Shown here: positions 56,772-64,000 of the stretch, in pieces
How positions within the stretch are numbered: position 1 is the first letter of the stretch
Layout of the letters: every line of letters begins with the position of its first letter
Assembly (NCBI RefSeq): GCF_000739655.1
Contig: NZ_BATR01000093.1
Coordinates: 1-64,000, forward strand
Length of the DNA: 64,000 nucleotides
DNA from: Verrucomicrobium sp. BvORR106
GTDB lineage: Bacteria > Verrucomicrobiota > Verrucomicrobiia > Verrucomicrobiales > Verrucomicrobiaceae
Direction of reading: 5' to 3'
Made by a program: the position numbers and the translations under genes
The notes under the pieces: generated by a model
What the model was told of the DNA's origin: nothing
Databases searched by the model: none
Seen by the model: only the letters and a program-made list of their open reading frames with translations

Positions 56772-58487
56772 TTACTGAAGGAACGGCAGGATGTGCGCTC
56801 GTTGCCAGAGGAGCACTGCAGCGAGGGCTACGAGAACCAAGGCAGCAATGTCGCGCTTGCCGAAGCCATCGCCATGACCGGCGTAGCGGAGGAACTTGAA
56901 CAGGGCTCCGGTGGGGCACCCGTACTTGCAATAGGCCATGGGAATGAAGAGGGAGGCGACGAGGCCAACAATGGCGACGGTGAGGGTGCCCCAGCCGGCC
57001 ACGCGGATGAGCCAGGCATCGAAGGGCTCCAGGGCGTTTAAGTTCACATTCAGCCCCAGCATGGAGATGATGACCACGGCCACCAGAAGCGTCCAGGGGA
57101 TGCGCTCCAGCCAGCGGCCTACATTGGGCGGGATGTGAAAGCGCACCTTGGTGCCGAGTCGATTGGCCAGCACCATCTGGAGCGTGCCATGAGGGCAGTA
57201 GTGGTGGCAGTAAAACTGACGACGGAAGAAGACGGGGATGGAGAGCGCCAGCGCGGCCAGCAGCACCAGCATGGGGGCCGTCTGCCAGGGTGCGCCGTGA
57301 CGAGCCCAGCCCACGAGCAGTCCCTGCGAAAGCATGGCCCCGCTGAAGGCACCTGCATAGCCGATGAGCACGGCATGATGCAACCAGCGCAGCCATTTCT
57401 TCCCACGCCAGGGGGAGAAGGTGAGGATCGCGGAAAGCACCAACACCGCCAGCAGACCCCAGTCGGCCGCCTTCATGGAGATGCTGGAGAACGCATCGGT
57501 GGCCTGAGGGCGGGGGGCGCTCAGCACGGCGGCGCGTTTCTTCAAACCCTCCGCTACGGACCAGCTGGTCTCGGTGGCTCCAGATACCCCTTCGATGTGG
57601 GACTGGGCGAAGTCGATCTTGCCCAGTTCGTCCAGCGTCTTGCCATTGAAGAGATTCAGGAAATAGCTGTCGTCCGTGACATAGCCCACATAGTCCTTGG
57701 TATCGAAGCTCTTCCGCAGTCGGATGCCGGTGACCTTCTCCCCGGCGGCATCCAGCATGACGAGGGTGTCAGTGGGGCCCTTGTAGCCGATGATCGTATC
57801 CGCAGAAGGGGAGGTGCGCGTGACGTGGGCGATGCGGGTGCCTTTCTCATCCAGCACTTCCAGGATGCCAGCGCGCTCCGCCAAGGGGCGGAGGGATGCT
57901 GCACCCTCAATGAGCGGCTTCACCTCCTCCAAAGTAATTTCCTGGGGGAATCTCAGGGACTTGCCCTCCTGACCCAGACGGCGGCGCACGCCATCGGCTA
58001 TCGCAGTGCTGGTGAGGGTGGCCCCGCTCACGGCATCCACCTTGAGCTGCGCGTCGTGATCGCCCAGCTTCAGCCCTTTGAAGGCCTCGAAGAACGGCCG
58101 GTGACGGATGATCTCTGCCAGGTGGTCCGGGGTGTCATCGCTGTGCAGGATGCGGAGGCCGATGACCTTCTTCTGCGCATCACAGACGATGAGGCTGTTG
58201 GTAGGGCCGGCGTAGCCCAGAATCTTGTCTGAGAGCGGGGCGGTCTGGGTGACCATGCCGAGCACGCTGCCGGATTCACTGAGCACCTGCTGCACGCCCG
58301 TCTCCGGATCCCGCGGGCCCATGGAGACCGCGCCCGGGAAGAAGTCCTTCACCTTGGAGACCGGCACGGTGGCCTCCCGCTGCGCCTTCATCCACTGGTG
58401 CTGGTTGTGCAGCAGCCAGACGATGATGGCCAGCACCCCCACGCGGTAGAGCCGGATCAGCAGCGGAGTGAGGCGGGAGGAGGACAT
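56772..58487 (-). CDS. NosR-like FMN-binding and iron-sulfur membrane protein
   Basis: 571 residues. A leading membrane helix (LYRVGVLAIIVWLLHNQHQW) is followed by two tandem FMN-binding domains, each ending in an SGAT motif: VDAVSGATLTSTAI near 147 and IEGVSGATETSWSV near 300, the sites for FMN attached by ApbE. Then come about six membrane segments and two CxxxCP motifs, CHHYCPHGT and CKYGCPTGAL, that resemble the Fer4_5 iron-sulfur sites of NosR/NirI. The family moves electrons across the membrane. No nitrous oxide reductase gene is in the window, so the electron acceptor is unknown. Its likely FMN donor, apbE, is the next gene. Confidence 0.87.
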   Translation of the reverse strand: MSSSRLTPLLIRLYRVGVLAIIVWLLHNQHQWMKAQREATVPVSKVKDFFPGAVSMGPRDPETGVQQVLSESGSVLGMVTQTAPLSDKILGYAGPTNSLIVCDAQKKVIGLRILHSDDTPDHLAEIIRHRPFFEAFKGLKLGDHDAQLKVDAVSGATLTSTAIADGVRRRLGQEGKSLRFPQEITLEEVKPLIEGAASLRPLAERAGILEVLDEKGTRIAHVTRTSPSADTIIGYKGPTDTLVMLDAAGEKVTGIRLRKSFDTKDYVGYVTDDSYFLNLFNGKTLDELGKIDFAQSHIEGVSGATETSWSVAEGLKKRAAVLSAPRPQATDAFSSISMKAADWGLLAVLVLSAILTFSPWRGKKWLRWLHHAVLIGYAGAFSGAMLSQGLLVGWARHGAPWQTAPMLVLLAALALSIPVFFRRQFYCHHYCPHGTLQMVLANRLGTKVRFHIPPNVGRWLERIPWTLLVAVVIISMLGLNVNLNALEPFDAWLIRVAGWGTLTVAIVGLVASLFIPMAYCKYGCPTGALFKFLRYAGHGDGFGKRDIAALVLVALAAVLLWQRAHILPFLQ

Positions 58488-58552
58488 GGCTCTGGTCTTG
58501 GTGGAAGACTAAAAACGCATGCCAGGGAGTGAATTGGACTGACAAATACGGA

Positions 58553-58725
58553 TTTAACCACCGAGACACAGAGTGCTCAGAGACTGATCTTAGACAGGAT
58601 TAACAAGATTTTTAGAAGATTCACAGGAGAGGGCAAGGGAGGCTGATGGAGCCTCCCTTGAAGTTTGAAGGTTGAACCTTGAAGTTTTGATCCCCCTCTG
58701 TGTTCTCTGCGCCTCTGTGGTTTAA
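58553..58725. repeat. Intergenic repeat cluster: imperfect inverted repeat and hairpin
   Basis: A 30-base segment at 58553-58582 (TTTAACCACCGAGACACAGA...) pairs with the reverse complement of 58696-58725 at 23 of 30 positions. Inside, CAAGGGAGGCT-GATGG-AGCCTCCCTTG (58634-58660) is a perfect 11-bp hairpin. An ACAGGATTAACAAGATT copy lies at 58594-58610. No T-run follows the hairpin in either direction. All lies in the 244-bp gap between the NosR-like and glyS genes. Confidence 0.7.
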
Positions 58726-58731
58726 CCAGAA

Positions 58732-60495
58732 CTAGCTCAGGCGCTGAAGCAGCCAGCCGAGGAGATCGCTGATTTTCACGCGCTCCTGGGCGTTGCTGTC
58801 GCGCTCGCGCACGGTGACGGTGTCTTTGAACTCGTCGCCTTTCTCGCCGAGGGTCTCGAAGTCGATCGTGACGCCGAAGGGGGTGCCGGCTTCGTCCTGG
58901 CGGGCGTAGCGGCGGCCGATGGCGGCAGTCTCGTCATAGAAGCAGTTCATGTGCTTCTTGAGCAGGTCGTACACTTCACGGGCCTTGCCCACGAGTTCCG
59001 GCTTATTCTTCAGCAGCGGGAACACGCCTACCTTGATGGGGGCGATGCGCGGATGGAGACGCATGATGGTGCGCACTTCCGTCTTGCCGTTGACGTCGGC
59101 TTTCTCTTCTTCTGTGAAGGCCTGGGCCAGCACGGCGAGAGCAAGGCGGTCGAGACCAGCAGACGGCTCGATGACGTGTGGGACGTAGAAGCCCTTGAAG
59201 AGGCGGTCGAACCAGGCGCGGACTTCGGCCTCCGTGAGAGGGGTGCCCTTGGTCTTGGCGGCCTCGAAGGCGATGCGCTTCTGGATGAGGGCTTCCTTCT
59301 GCTCGTCGGTAAGCTTGGCGGCGGCCACCTTGAGTTCGTCGTCGAAGAACTCCTGGGGCTTGCCGCTGTGCTTCTGGTGCTGGCTGAGATCGAAGTCGCC
59401 ACGGGCGGCGATGCCTTCCAGCTCCTCGGTGCCGAAGGGGAACTTGAAGAGGATGTCCACACACGCACGGGCGTAGTGGGCGAGGTCGTCCGGACCCTGC
59501 CAGTAGTAGTCCAGCACATCCGTGCCCAGGCCGATGGAGTTGTAGTACTCCACGCGCTGGCTCACCCAGTAGCGGTGCCACATGTCCCAGCCCCAGTTGG
59601 GCTGCGGTGCGGAGAGGTCGGCACCTTCTGACCACGTGACCACGGAGCCAGCCAGGATTTCCACGGCCTCGTCCGGCTTGATGAAGAACTCGAGCTCCAT
59701 TTGCTCGAACTCGCGGGAGCGGAAGGTGAAGTTCTTCGGCGTCACCTCGTTGCGGAAGGCCTTGCCGATCTGGCAGATGCCGAAGGGCACCTTCACGCGG
59801 GAGGAGTCCACCACGTTGCGGAACTGGGCAAAGATCGCCTGAGCGGTCTCCGGGCGCAGGTATGCCACGTCCTTCTCCGTGGCGGTCGGGCCCACGTAGG
59901 TCTTGAACATGAGGTTGAACGGGCGTGGCTCCGTGAGCTGGGCACCGTTCTCGGGATTGTAGGCACGGGTGTTTTCCACCTTCTCGCCCTGCTCGCCGCC
60001 GGTCGGCTCAGGCGTCTTCACACCGCGGGATTCGTAGAAGAGCTTCGCCACTTTCAGGGCGGATTCACGGGGCTTGCCGAAGGGGGTGAGCACTGCGAAG
60101 GGTACGTCACTCTTGGTGCCTTCCTCACCGGTTGCGCCGGTGAAGTGGTACACCATGCCGCTCTGGAGATCCACGTGGTCGGCACGGAAGCGCTTCTTCG
60201 TGAGCAGGCAGTCCGCCATGGGGTCCGTGAAGGTGTCCACGTGACCACTGGCCTTCCAGATTTGCGGGTGCATGATGATGGTCGCGTCCAGGCCCACCAC
60301 GTCTTCACGCTCGCGGGTCATGGCGCGCCACCAGGTGTCGCGCAGGTTGCGCTTGAGCTCGGCTCCGAGCGGACCGTAGTCCCAGAAGCCGCCGATACCA
60401 CCGTAGATCTCGCTCGACTGGTAGATGAAGCCTCTGCGCTTGCAGAGACTGACGAGCTTTTCCATGGAGGACGTGTCTTTCTTGTCGGTGGACAT
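58732..60495 (-). CDS. glyS: Glycyl-tRNA synthetase (single-chain, eukaryote/archaea-like type)
   Basis: 587 residues. Single-polypeptide class IIa GlyRS: MEKLVSLCKRRGFIYQSSEIYGGIGGFWDYGPLGAELKRNLRDTWWRAM at the start, motif-2 region YLRPETAQAIFAQF, FGICQIGKAFRNEVTPKNFTFRSREFEQMELEFF, motif-3 SAGLDRLALAVLAQAF, and a C-terminal anticodon-binding domain (IAPIKVGVFPLLKNKPELVGKAREVYDLL, YARQDEAGTPFGVTIDFETLGEKGDEFKDTVTVRERDS). It charges tRNA-Gly with glycine and ATP. No alpha/beta two-subunit genes are in the window. Confidence 0.95.
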   Translation of the reverse strand: MSTDKKDTSSMEKLVSLCKRRGFIYQSSEIYGGIGGFWDYGPLGAELKRNLRDTWWRAMTREREDVVGLDATIIMHPQIWKASGHVDTFTDPMADCLLTKKRFRADHVDLQSGMVYHFTGATGEEGTKSDVPFAVLTPFGKPRESALKVAKLFYESRGVKTPEPTGGEQGEKVENTRAYNPENGAQLTEPRPFNLMFKTYVGPTATEKDVAYLRPETAQAIFAQFRNVVDSSRVKVPFGICQIGKAFRNEVTPKNFTFRSREFEQMELEFFIKPDEAVEILAGSVVTWSEGADLSAPQPNWGWDMWHRYWVSQRVEYYNSIGLGTDVLDYYWQGPDDLAHYARACVDILFKFPFGTEELEGIAARGDFDLSQHQKHSGKPQEFFDDELKVAAAKLTDEQKEALIQKRIAFEAAKTKGTPLTEAEVRAWFDRLFKGFYVPHVIEPSAGLDRLALAVLAQAFTEEEKADVNGKTEVRTIMRLHPRIAPIKVGVFPLLKNKPELVGKAREVYDLLKKHMNCFYDETAAIGRRYARQDEAGTPFGVTIDFETLGEKGDEFKDTVTVRERDSNAQERVKISDLLGWLLQRLS

Positions 60496-60597
60496 GCTGG
60501 GGTCTGGGTTGAAAGGGACCGCGAAGAAGCCACCTTTCGGGGGAAAAGCAAACGGGCTTTTGTTTGCTTGCAGCGCCCGCCAAATCCGTACAGTTCA

Positions 60598-61473
60598 ATG
60601 ACAATGAGCATCGTAAATCTCGGACTGATCCAAACCCACGCCACGGATGACAAGGCGGACAACCTGCGCCGCACCCTGCAACTGATCCGGGACGCGGCCG
60701 CGAAGGGCGCGAACATCGTGTGCCTGCAGGAGCTGTTTTTGACCCCCTATTTCTGCAAGCGCGAGGACACGGATCTCTTTGATCTGGCGGAAGATGTGCC
60801 GGGCGACACCACCGCGCAGTGCCAGGCCCTGGCCAAGGAGCTGGGGGTGGTGATCATCGCCTCCCTTTTCGAAAAACGCGCCCCCGGCCTGTACCACAAC
60901 ACGGCGGCGATCATCGACGCGGACGGCACCTACCTGGGCAAGTACCGGAAGATGCACATCCCCGAAGATCCGGGCTTCAACGAGAAATTCTACTTCACCC
61001 CTGGTGACCTCGGCTACCGGGTCTGGGACACGAAATTCGGACGCATCGGCGTGCTCGTGTGCTGGGACCAGTGGTACCCGGAGGCAGCCCGACTCACGGC
61101 CATGGCCGGAGCGCAGATCCTCTTCTACCCCACCGCGATCGGCTGGCTGAAGTCCGAAAAAGACTCGCTGGGCACCTCCCAGCATTGCGCCTGGGAGACG
61201 GTCCAGCGTGGCCACGCCGTGGCCAATGGCTGCTACCTCGCCGCAGTGAACCGCGTGGGGACCGAGGAAGAGACGGAATTCTGGGGCCAGTCCTTCGTGG
61301 CCAGCCCGTACGGCGAGTTCGTCGGCAAGGCGTCCTCAGACAAGGAGGAAGTGCTCATCGTGCCCTGCGACCTGAAGGCTGTGGAGGACTTCCGCCGCAT
61401 CTGGCCGTTCTTCCGCGATCGGCGCATTGATAGCTACGAGGACGTGACCAAGCGGTGGCGCGATCGCGATTGA
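60598..61473 (+). CDS. aguB: N-carbamoylputrescine amidase
   Basis: 291 residues from the ATG at 60598 (MTMSIVNLGLIQTHATDDKADNL); a frame open far upstream overlaps glyS and is discarded. Nitrilase-superfamily catalytic triad: Glu in CLQELFLTPYFC, Lys in YRKMHIPEDPGFNEKFYF and Cys in VLVCWDQWYPEAARL, all in the pattern of plant and bacterial N-carbamoylputrescine amidases. It hydrolyses N-carbamoylputrescine to putrescine, ammonia and CO2. The next gene on the same strand, agmatine deiminase, makes its substrate. Confidence 0.93.
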   Translation: MTMSIVNLGLIQTHATDDKADNLRRTLQLIRDAAAKGANIVCLQELFLTPYFCKREDTDLFDLAEDVPGDTTAQCQALAKELGVVIIASLFEKRAPGLYHNTAAIIDADGTYLGKYRKMHIPEDPGFNEKFYFTPGDLGYRVWDTKFGRIGVLVCWDQWYPEAARLTAMAGAQILFYPTAIGWLKSEKDSLGTSQHCAWETVQRGHAVANGCYLAAVNRVGTEEETEFWGQSFVASPYGEFVGKASSDKEEVLIVPCDLKAVEDFRRIWPFFRDRRIDSYEDVTKRWRDRD

Positions 61474-61805
61474 GGCTGCTTTCTAGAGACAGGATTAACA
61501 AGATTTCGGGCAGATTAACAAGATGGGTCCGGAGTCTTGGGGGAAGGGTTTGGACAGAATTAACAGAATTTACGGAATTGGGGTTTCCTGATTCGGGCCA
61601 CGTTGGGAGGGGGAGTATTTGGAACCATGCTTCCTCCAGCCTGCGAAGCGGGCGTCTTAACGGCCCGCTTGCGGGCCCCTCAACCAACGAAGTGTCTCAA
61701 CCAGCGCAGCGTCTCAACTACCTTCCCCAGCGGGGATGGTATGTGGCGAGGTTGCCAACAGAAAGGGATTGAGTCGAGCCTGATTCTCGCTTTGGAAGGG
61801 GGACG
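61474..61805. other. Intergenic region with AATTAACA-type repeats
   Basis: A 332-bp gap in which ACAGGATTAACAAGATT (61489-61505), GCAGATTAACAAGATGG (61510-61526) and GACAGAATTAACAGAATT (61553-61570) repeat a common motif. Further right, GCGAAGCGGGCGTCTTAACG and a GGCCCGC/GCGGGCC hairpin occur near 61645-61680. I see no gene; the promoter for the next gene must lie here. Confidence 0.6.
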
Positions 61806-62867
61806 ATGTCTGCCAGCAACGCTACCCTTGATTCAAGCGAGAACTACTACATGCCTGCCGAGTGGGCACCGCAGGAGGCGGTGTGGCTTTCCTGGCCGGC
61901 GAATCGTGACAGTGCGCCGGAGACGCATGAGGTGCTGCAGGCGAAGTTCGGGGAGATTGCTGCGGCAATCACGAAGTTCGAGCCGGTGCGGATCAATGCG
62001 GCGGGAGACTGGCACAAGCGCATCTGGGCCGCGATTGAGGCGCAGAAGGGCGACATGTCCAAGGTGGAGCTCTATGAGCACCCGACCAATGACGTGTGGT
62101 GCCGGGACCACGGACCCATCTTTGTGAAGCACAAGGAGACGGGCAAGCTGGCGCTGACGGACTGGCAGTTCAACGCCTGGGGCGGCAAGTTCCCGCCGTG
62201 GAATCTGGACAACGAGGTGCCGGAGCGGGTGGCCAAGGCGCTGGACCTGCCGCGTTTCTCCTCGCCCATGATCCTGGAAGGCGGCTCCATTGAGGTGAAC
62301 GGTGAAGGCGTGCTCCTCACCACGGAGGCGGTCTTGCTGAACAAGAATCGCAACCATGAGTGGTCGCGCAAGGAGATCGAGGCAGAGATCAAGCGTCACC
62401 TCGGCATCAGCAGCATCTTCTGGCTGCGTGAAGGCATCGAAGGGGATGACACCGATGGGCACATCGATGACATCACCCGCTTCGTGCGTGAGGATGTGGT
62501 GCTGACCATGGTGGAGAAACGCCAGAGCGATGCCAACTACCGGATTCTGGAAGAGAACCGCGAGAAGCTGGCGGATCTGCGCACGACCAAGGGCGGAAAG
62601 GTCGAGGTATTAACGCTGGAGATGCCCGAGCCTCTGGTGCCCAAGGTGGGCTGGCGGCTGGATCGCCTGCCCGGCAGCTATGCGAACTTCCTGATTGTGA
62701 ACGGCGGCGTGCTCGTGCCGGTGTTTGATCAAGGCAAGCGCGATGATCACGCCCTGGGCTTCATCCGCGAGTGCTTCCCCGGTCGCGAGGTGATTGGCAT
62801 CGAGTCCTCGGACATCGTGTTCGAAGGTGGGGCACTGCATTGCATTTCCCAACAGCAGCCGCGATAG
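61806..62867 (+). CDS. aguA: Agmatine deiminase
   Basis: 353 residues. Guanidino-group-modifying fold: MPAEWAPQEAVWLSWPANRDS, DVWCRDHGPIFV, LEGGSIEVNGEGVLLTTEAVLLNKNRN, DTDGHIDDITRFVRED (catalytic Asp-His region), and a C-terminal GGALHCISQQQPR with the nucleophilic Cys. It converts agmatine to N-carbamoylputrescine and ammonia. Together with the amidase gene 332 bases upstream it completes the route from arginine-derived agmatine to putrescine. Arginine decarboxylase is not in the window. Confidence 0.95.
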   Translation: MSASNATLDSSENYYMPAEWAPQEAVWLSWPANRDSAPETHEVLQAKFGEIAAAITKFEPVRINAAGDWHKRIWAAIEAQKGDMSKVELYEHPTNDVWCRDHGPIFVKHKETGKLALTDWQFNAWGGKFPPWNLDNEVPERVAKALDLPRFSSPMILEGGSIEVNGEGVLLTTEAVLLNKNRNHEWSRKEIEAEIKRHLGISSIFWLREGIEGDDTDGHIDDITRFVREDVVLTMVEKRQSDANYRILEENREKLADLRTTKGGKVEVLTLEMPEPLVPKVGWRLDRLPGSYANFLIVNGGVLVPVFDQGKRDDHALGFIRECFPGREVIGIESSDIVFEGGALHCISQQQPR

Positions 62868-62999
62868 ATGGCCGCGCTAGCGGTCGTTTGGGCTGGGAAG
62901 CTTGCTCCTTGGTCCGGTTGCTGCGTGCTGGCAAATACTCCCGGGCAGCATGCTGGGCCTTCGTCCTGAGATTTTTTCTTGGGACGTGTATATAATCAG

Positions 63000-64000
63000 A
63001 TGGGTGCTTTCCAATTGACCGTGTTTAACAAGATCTTCTTTGGCTTCGTTGCAGGAGCATTCGTGGTGACGGGCTTCTATGCGGGAATGCGGGTCCAGCG
63101 AAAGGCGGACGCCGCAGAGCGCCGGCTTTTTGAGGACGCGAAGCGGGATGATGAAAAGCAGACCAGCAAGTGGGTGAAGATGGCGCTGCGCCAATTGGGC
63201 CTGCAGAGGGAAAAATCCCAGCCGCCTCCTAGTGCACTGATGATCCAGGCGGTGGCCCAGCGGGCCGAAAGTCTGAGCAAGTATCCCTGTCAGGTGGCCA
63301 AAATCTCGGGGCTGCCAGACTTTACGACCCAGGTGTACCCGGACTGGCTTACAAAGGTGGAGTTCATTGGAACGCCTGAGGATCCTTCGGAGCGTTATCA
63401 GGTGGTGTTCGAGGCCTGTAATGGGAAGAAGAGGACGGAGGCCTCATGGATGCTGCCTGGCATGAGATTCCGGCTTCAGCTGGAGCCTTTTGATGAGCAA
63501 CCGGAATCCTTGAGGCGCAGGCCGATGGTGGATGATCTGAAAGACGTCACGCTGCCCCTGTACTGGGCGAAATCGTATGAACACGATGATGCGTTGCTGA
63601 AGCTTCTGGCGACTCCGCGGGAGAACGTCTTCGCGGGTCAATTCGTCGAGTCGGTCGTCCGCTCACCTATTGAGGTGGAGATTGGCGGGCAGATGAAGTC
63701 CTTCTTTTTTTATGGGAATACGTGGGGTGTCTATCGCCCTGCACCGGACGCCCGGATCATGAGATTGGACCGCGGTTCACCCCGGCGCTCTGTCCGCGAC
63801 GTCTCCCGTTTTTTGGCGGAGAAAGGGATCACGGTGATTTTTGCCCCGGTGCCTCAGGCGGCGAGTTTGTTTGAAGACGTTGCCGCCGGAGTGGATCGAG
63901 GGCTGGAGAATCCGGCTCCGGCTCCCAATGGGGCGACGCTGGGATTGCTGAAGACCCTGCGTGAAGACGGAGTGGAAACCGTGGACCTCACCGCAGTGCT
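63000..64000 (+). CDS. AlgJ/AlgX-like SGNH-fold membrane protein (3' end beyond window)
   Basis: At least 333 residues, cut by the window end. An N-terminal anchor (KIFFGFVAGAFVVTGFYAGM) follows MGAFQLTVFN. A 60-residue basic, charged helical stretch leads to an acidic middle. The part near the window end, SVRDVSRFLAEKGITVIFAPVPQAASLFEDV with LLKTLREDGVETVDLTAV, matches the AlgX/AlgJ-type SGNH domain that O-acetylates exopolysaccharides. The catalytic Ser/Asp/His motifs should lie partly downstream. Neighbouring alginate-type genes cannot be seen from this window. It is the last gene here. Confidence 0.65.
   Translation, partial: MGAFQLTVFNKIFFGFVAGAFVVTGFYAGMRVQRKADAAERRLFEDAKRDDEKQTSKWVKMALRQLGLQREKSQPPPSALMIQAVAQRAESLSKYPCQVAKISGLPDFTTQVYPDWLTKVEFIGTPEDPSERYQVVFEACNGKKRTEASWMLPGMRFRLQLEPFDEQPESLRRRPMVDDLKDVTLPLYWAKSYEHDDALLKLLATPRENVFAGQFVESVVRSPIEVEIGGQMKSFFFYGNTWGVYRPAPDARIMRLDRGSPRRSVRDVSRFLAEKGITVIFAPVPQAASLFEDVAAGVDRGLENPAPAPNGATLGLLKTLREDGVETVDLTAV

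Noticed and set aside
58634-58660. Hairpin considered as a terminator of glyS
   Set aside because: No T-run follows the stem on the minus strand, so I list it only as part of the repeat cluster.
59701-60597. N-terminal extension of the amidase frame across glyS
   Set aside because: It is antisense to glycyl-tRNA synthetase; the amidase domain begins at the ATG at 60598.

Overview
The window looks like chromosomal DNA of a GC-rich member of the Verrucomicrobiota, probably close to Verrucomicrobium. The clearest pointer is a four-gene pseudopilin cassette at 29843-36321 that resembles the Verru_Chthon cassette A-B-C-D known from Verrucomicrobium and Chthoniobacter. The style of the secreted enzymes (Tat-signal Gfo/Idh/MocA proteins, ThuA-domain proteins, sulfatase, SHD1-like domain) fits the same group. 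I saw no rRNA, tRNA, CRISPR array, transposase or phage gene.

Layout. 1-12.0 kb: a lysine 6-aminotransferase (cut by the window edge), then secreted carbohydrate-related enzymes: a parallel beta-helix protein, an agarase-like glycoside hydrolase, a double-SGNH esterase, two tandem ThuA proteins, a rhodanese-like/YceI fusion and an iduronate-2-sulfatase-like sulfatase. 12.1-29.4 kb: one very large Ter (tellurite-resistance-type stress response) supercluster made of two convergent gene trains. The plus-strand train is terB, a terA-like gene, two terD-family genes, then an ATP-grasp enzyme, a PRTase with TRSP domain, a HAD phosphatase, a PRTase with PELOTA-like domain and a CitE-like lyase. The minus-strand train is terC, two terD-family genes, two von Willebrand A (TerY-like) proteins, a PP2C phosphatase fused to a kinase-like remnant, a protein kinase, a third vWA protein with zinc ribbons, and an AIM24-family protein. 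The trains meet tail to tail and overlap by 63 bp. The parts match Ter modules known from comparative genomics: Ca2+-binding TerD proteins, the TerY-kinase-phosphatase triad, and a predicted pathway for a nucleoside-like metabolite. The order, gene dosage and some fusions deserve attention.

29.8-45.3 kb: the pseudopilin cassette, an SHD1/beta-lactamase-like protein, dienelactone hydrolase, an SH3-domain protein, RuvC, DoxX, a polysaccharide-export-like lipoprotein, two small proteins next to palindromic operator-like DNA, a sugar isomerase-like TIM barrel and a Gfo/Idh/MocA oxidoreductase. 45.5-55.7 kb: small stress, regulatory and hypothetical genes, including an ArsR-SRPBCC pair with putative operators, DUF899, glyoxalase, a LysR gene divergent from an NmrA-like gene, and a DUF4279 protein. 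55.7-64 kb: an ApbE flavin transferase beside a NosR-like FMN/iron-sulfur membrane protein, glycyl-tRNA synthetase, the last two enzymes of arginine-to-putrescine synthesis (agmatine deiminase and N-carbamoylputrescine amidase), and the start of an AlgJ/AlgX-like protein.

Several intergenic gaps carry short structured repeats. These include a 70-bp element present twice whose stem shows compensatory base changes, a pair of 23-bp arms facing each other, and a perfect 26-bp inverted repeat. All assignments come from reading the translated sequence by eye; no database search was run.
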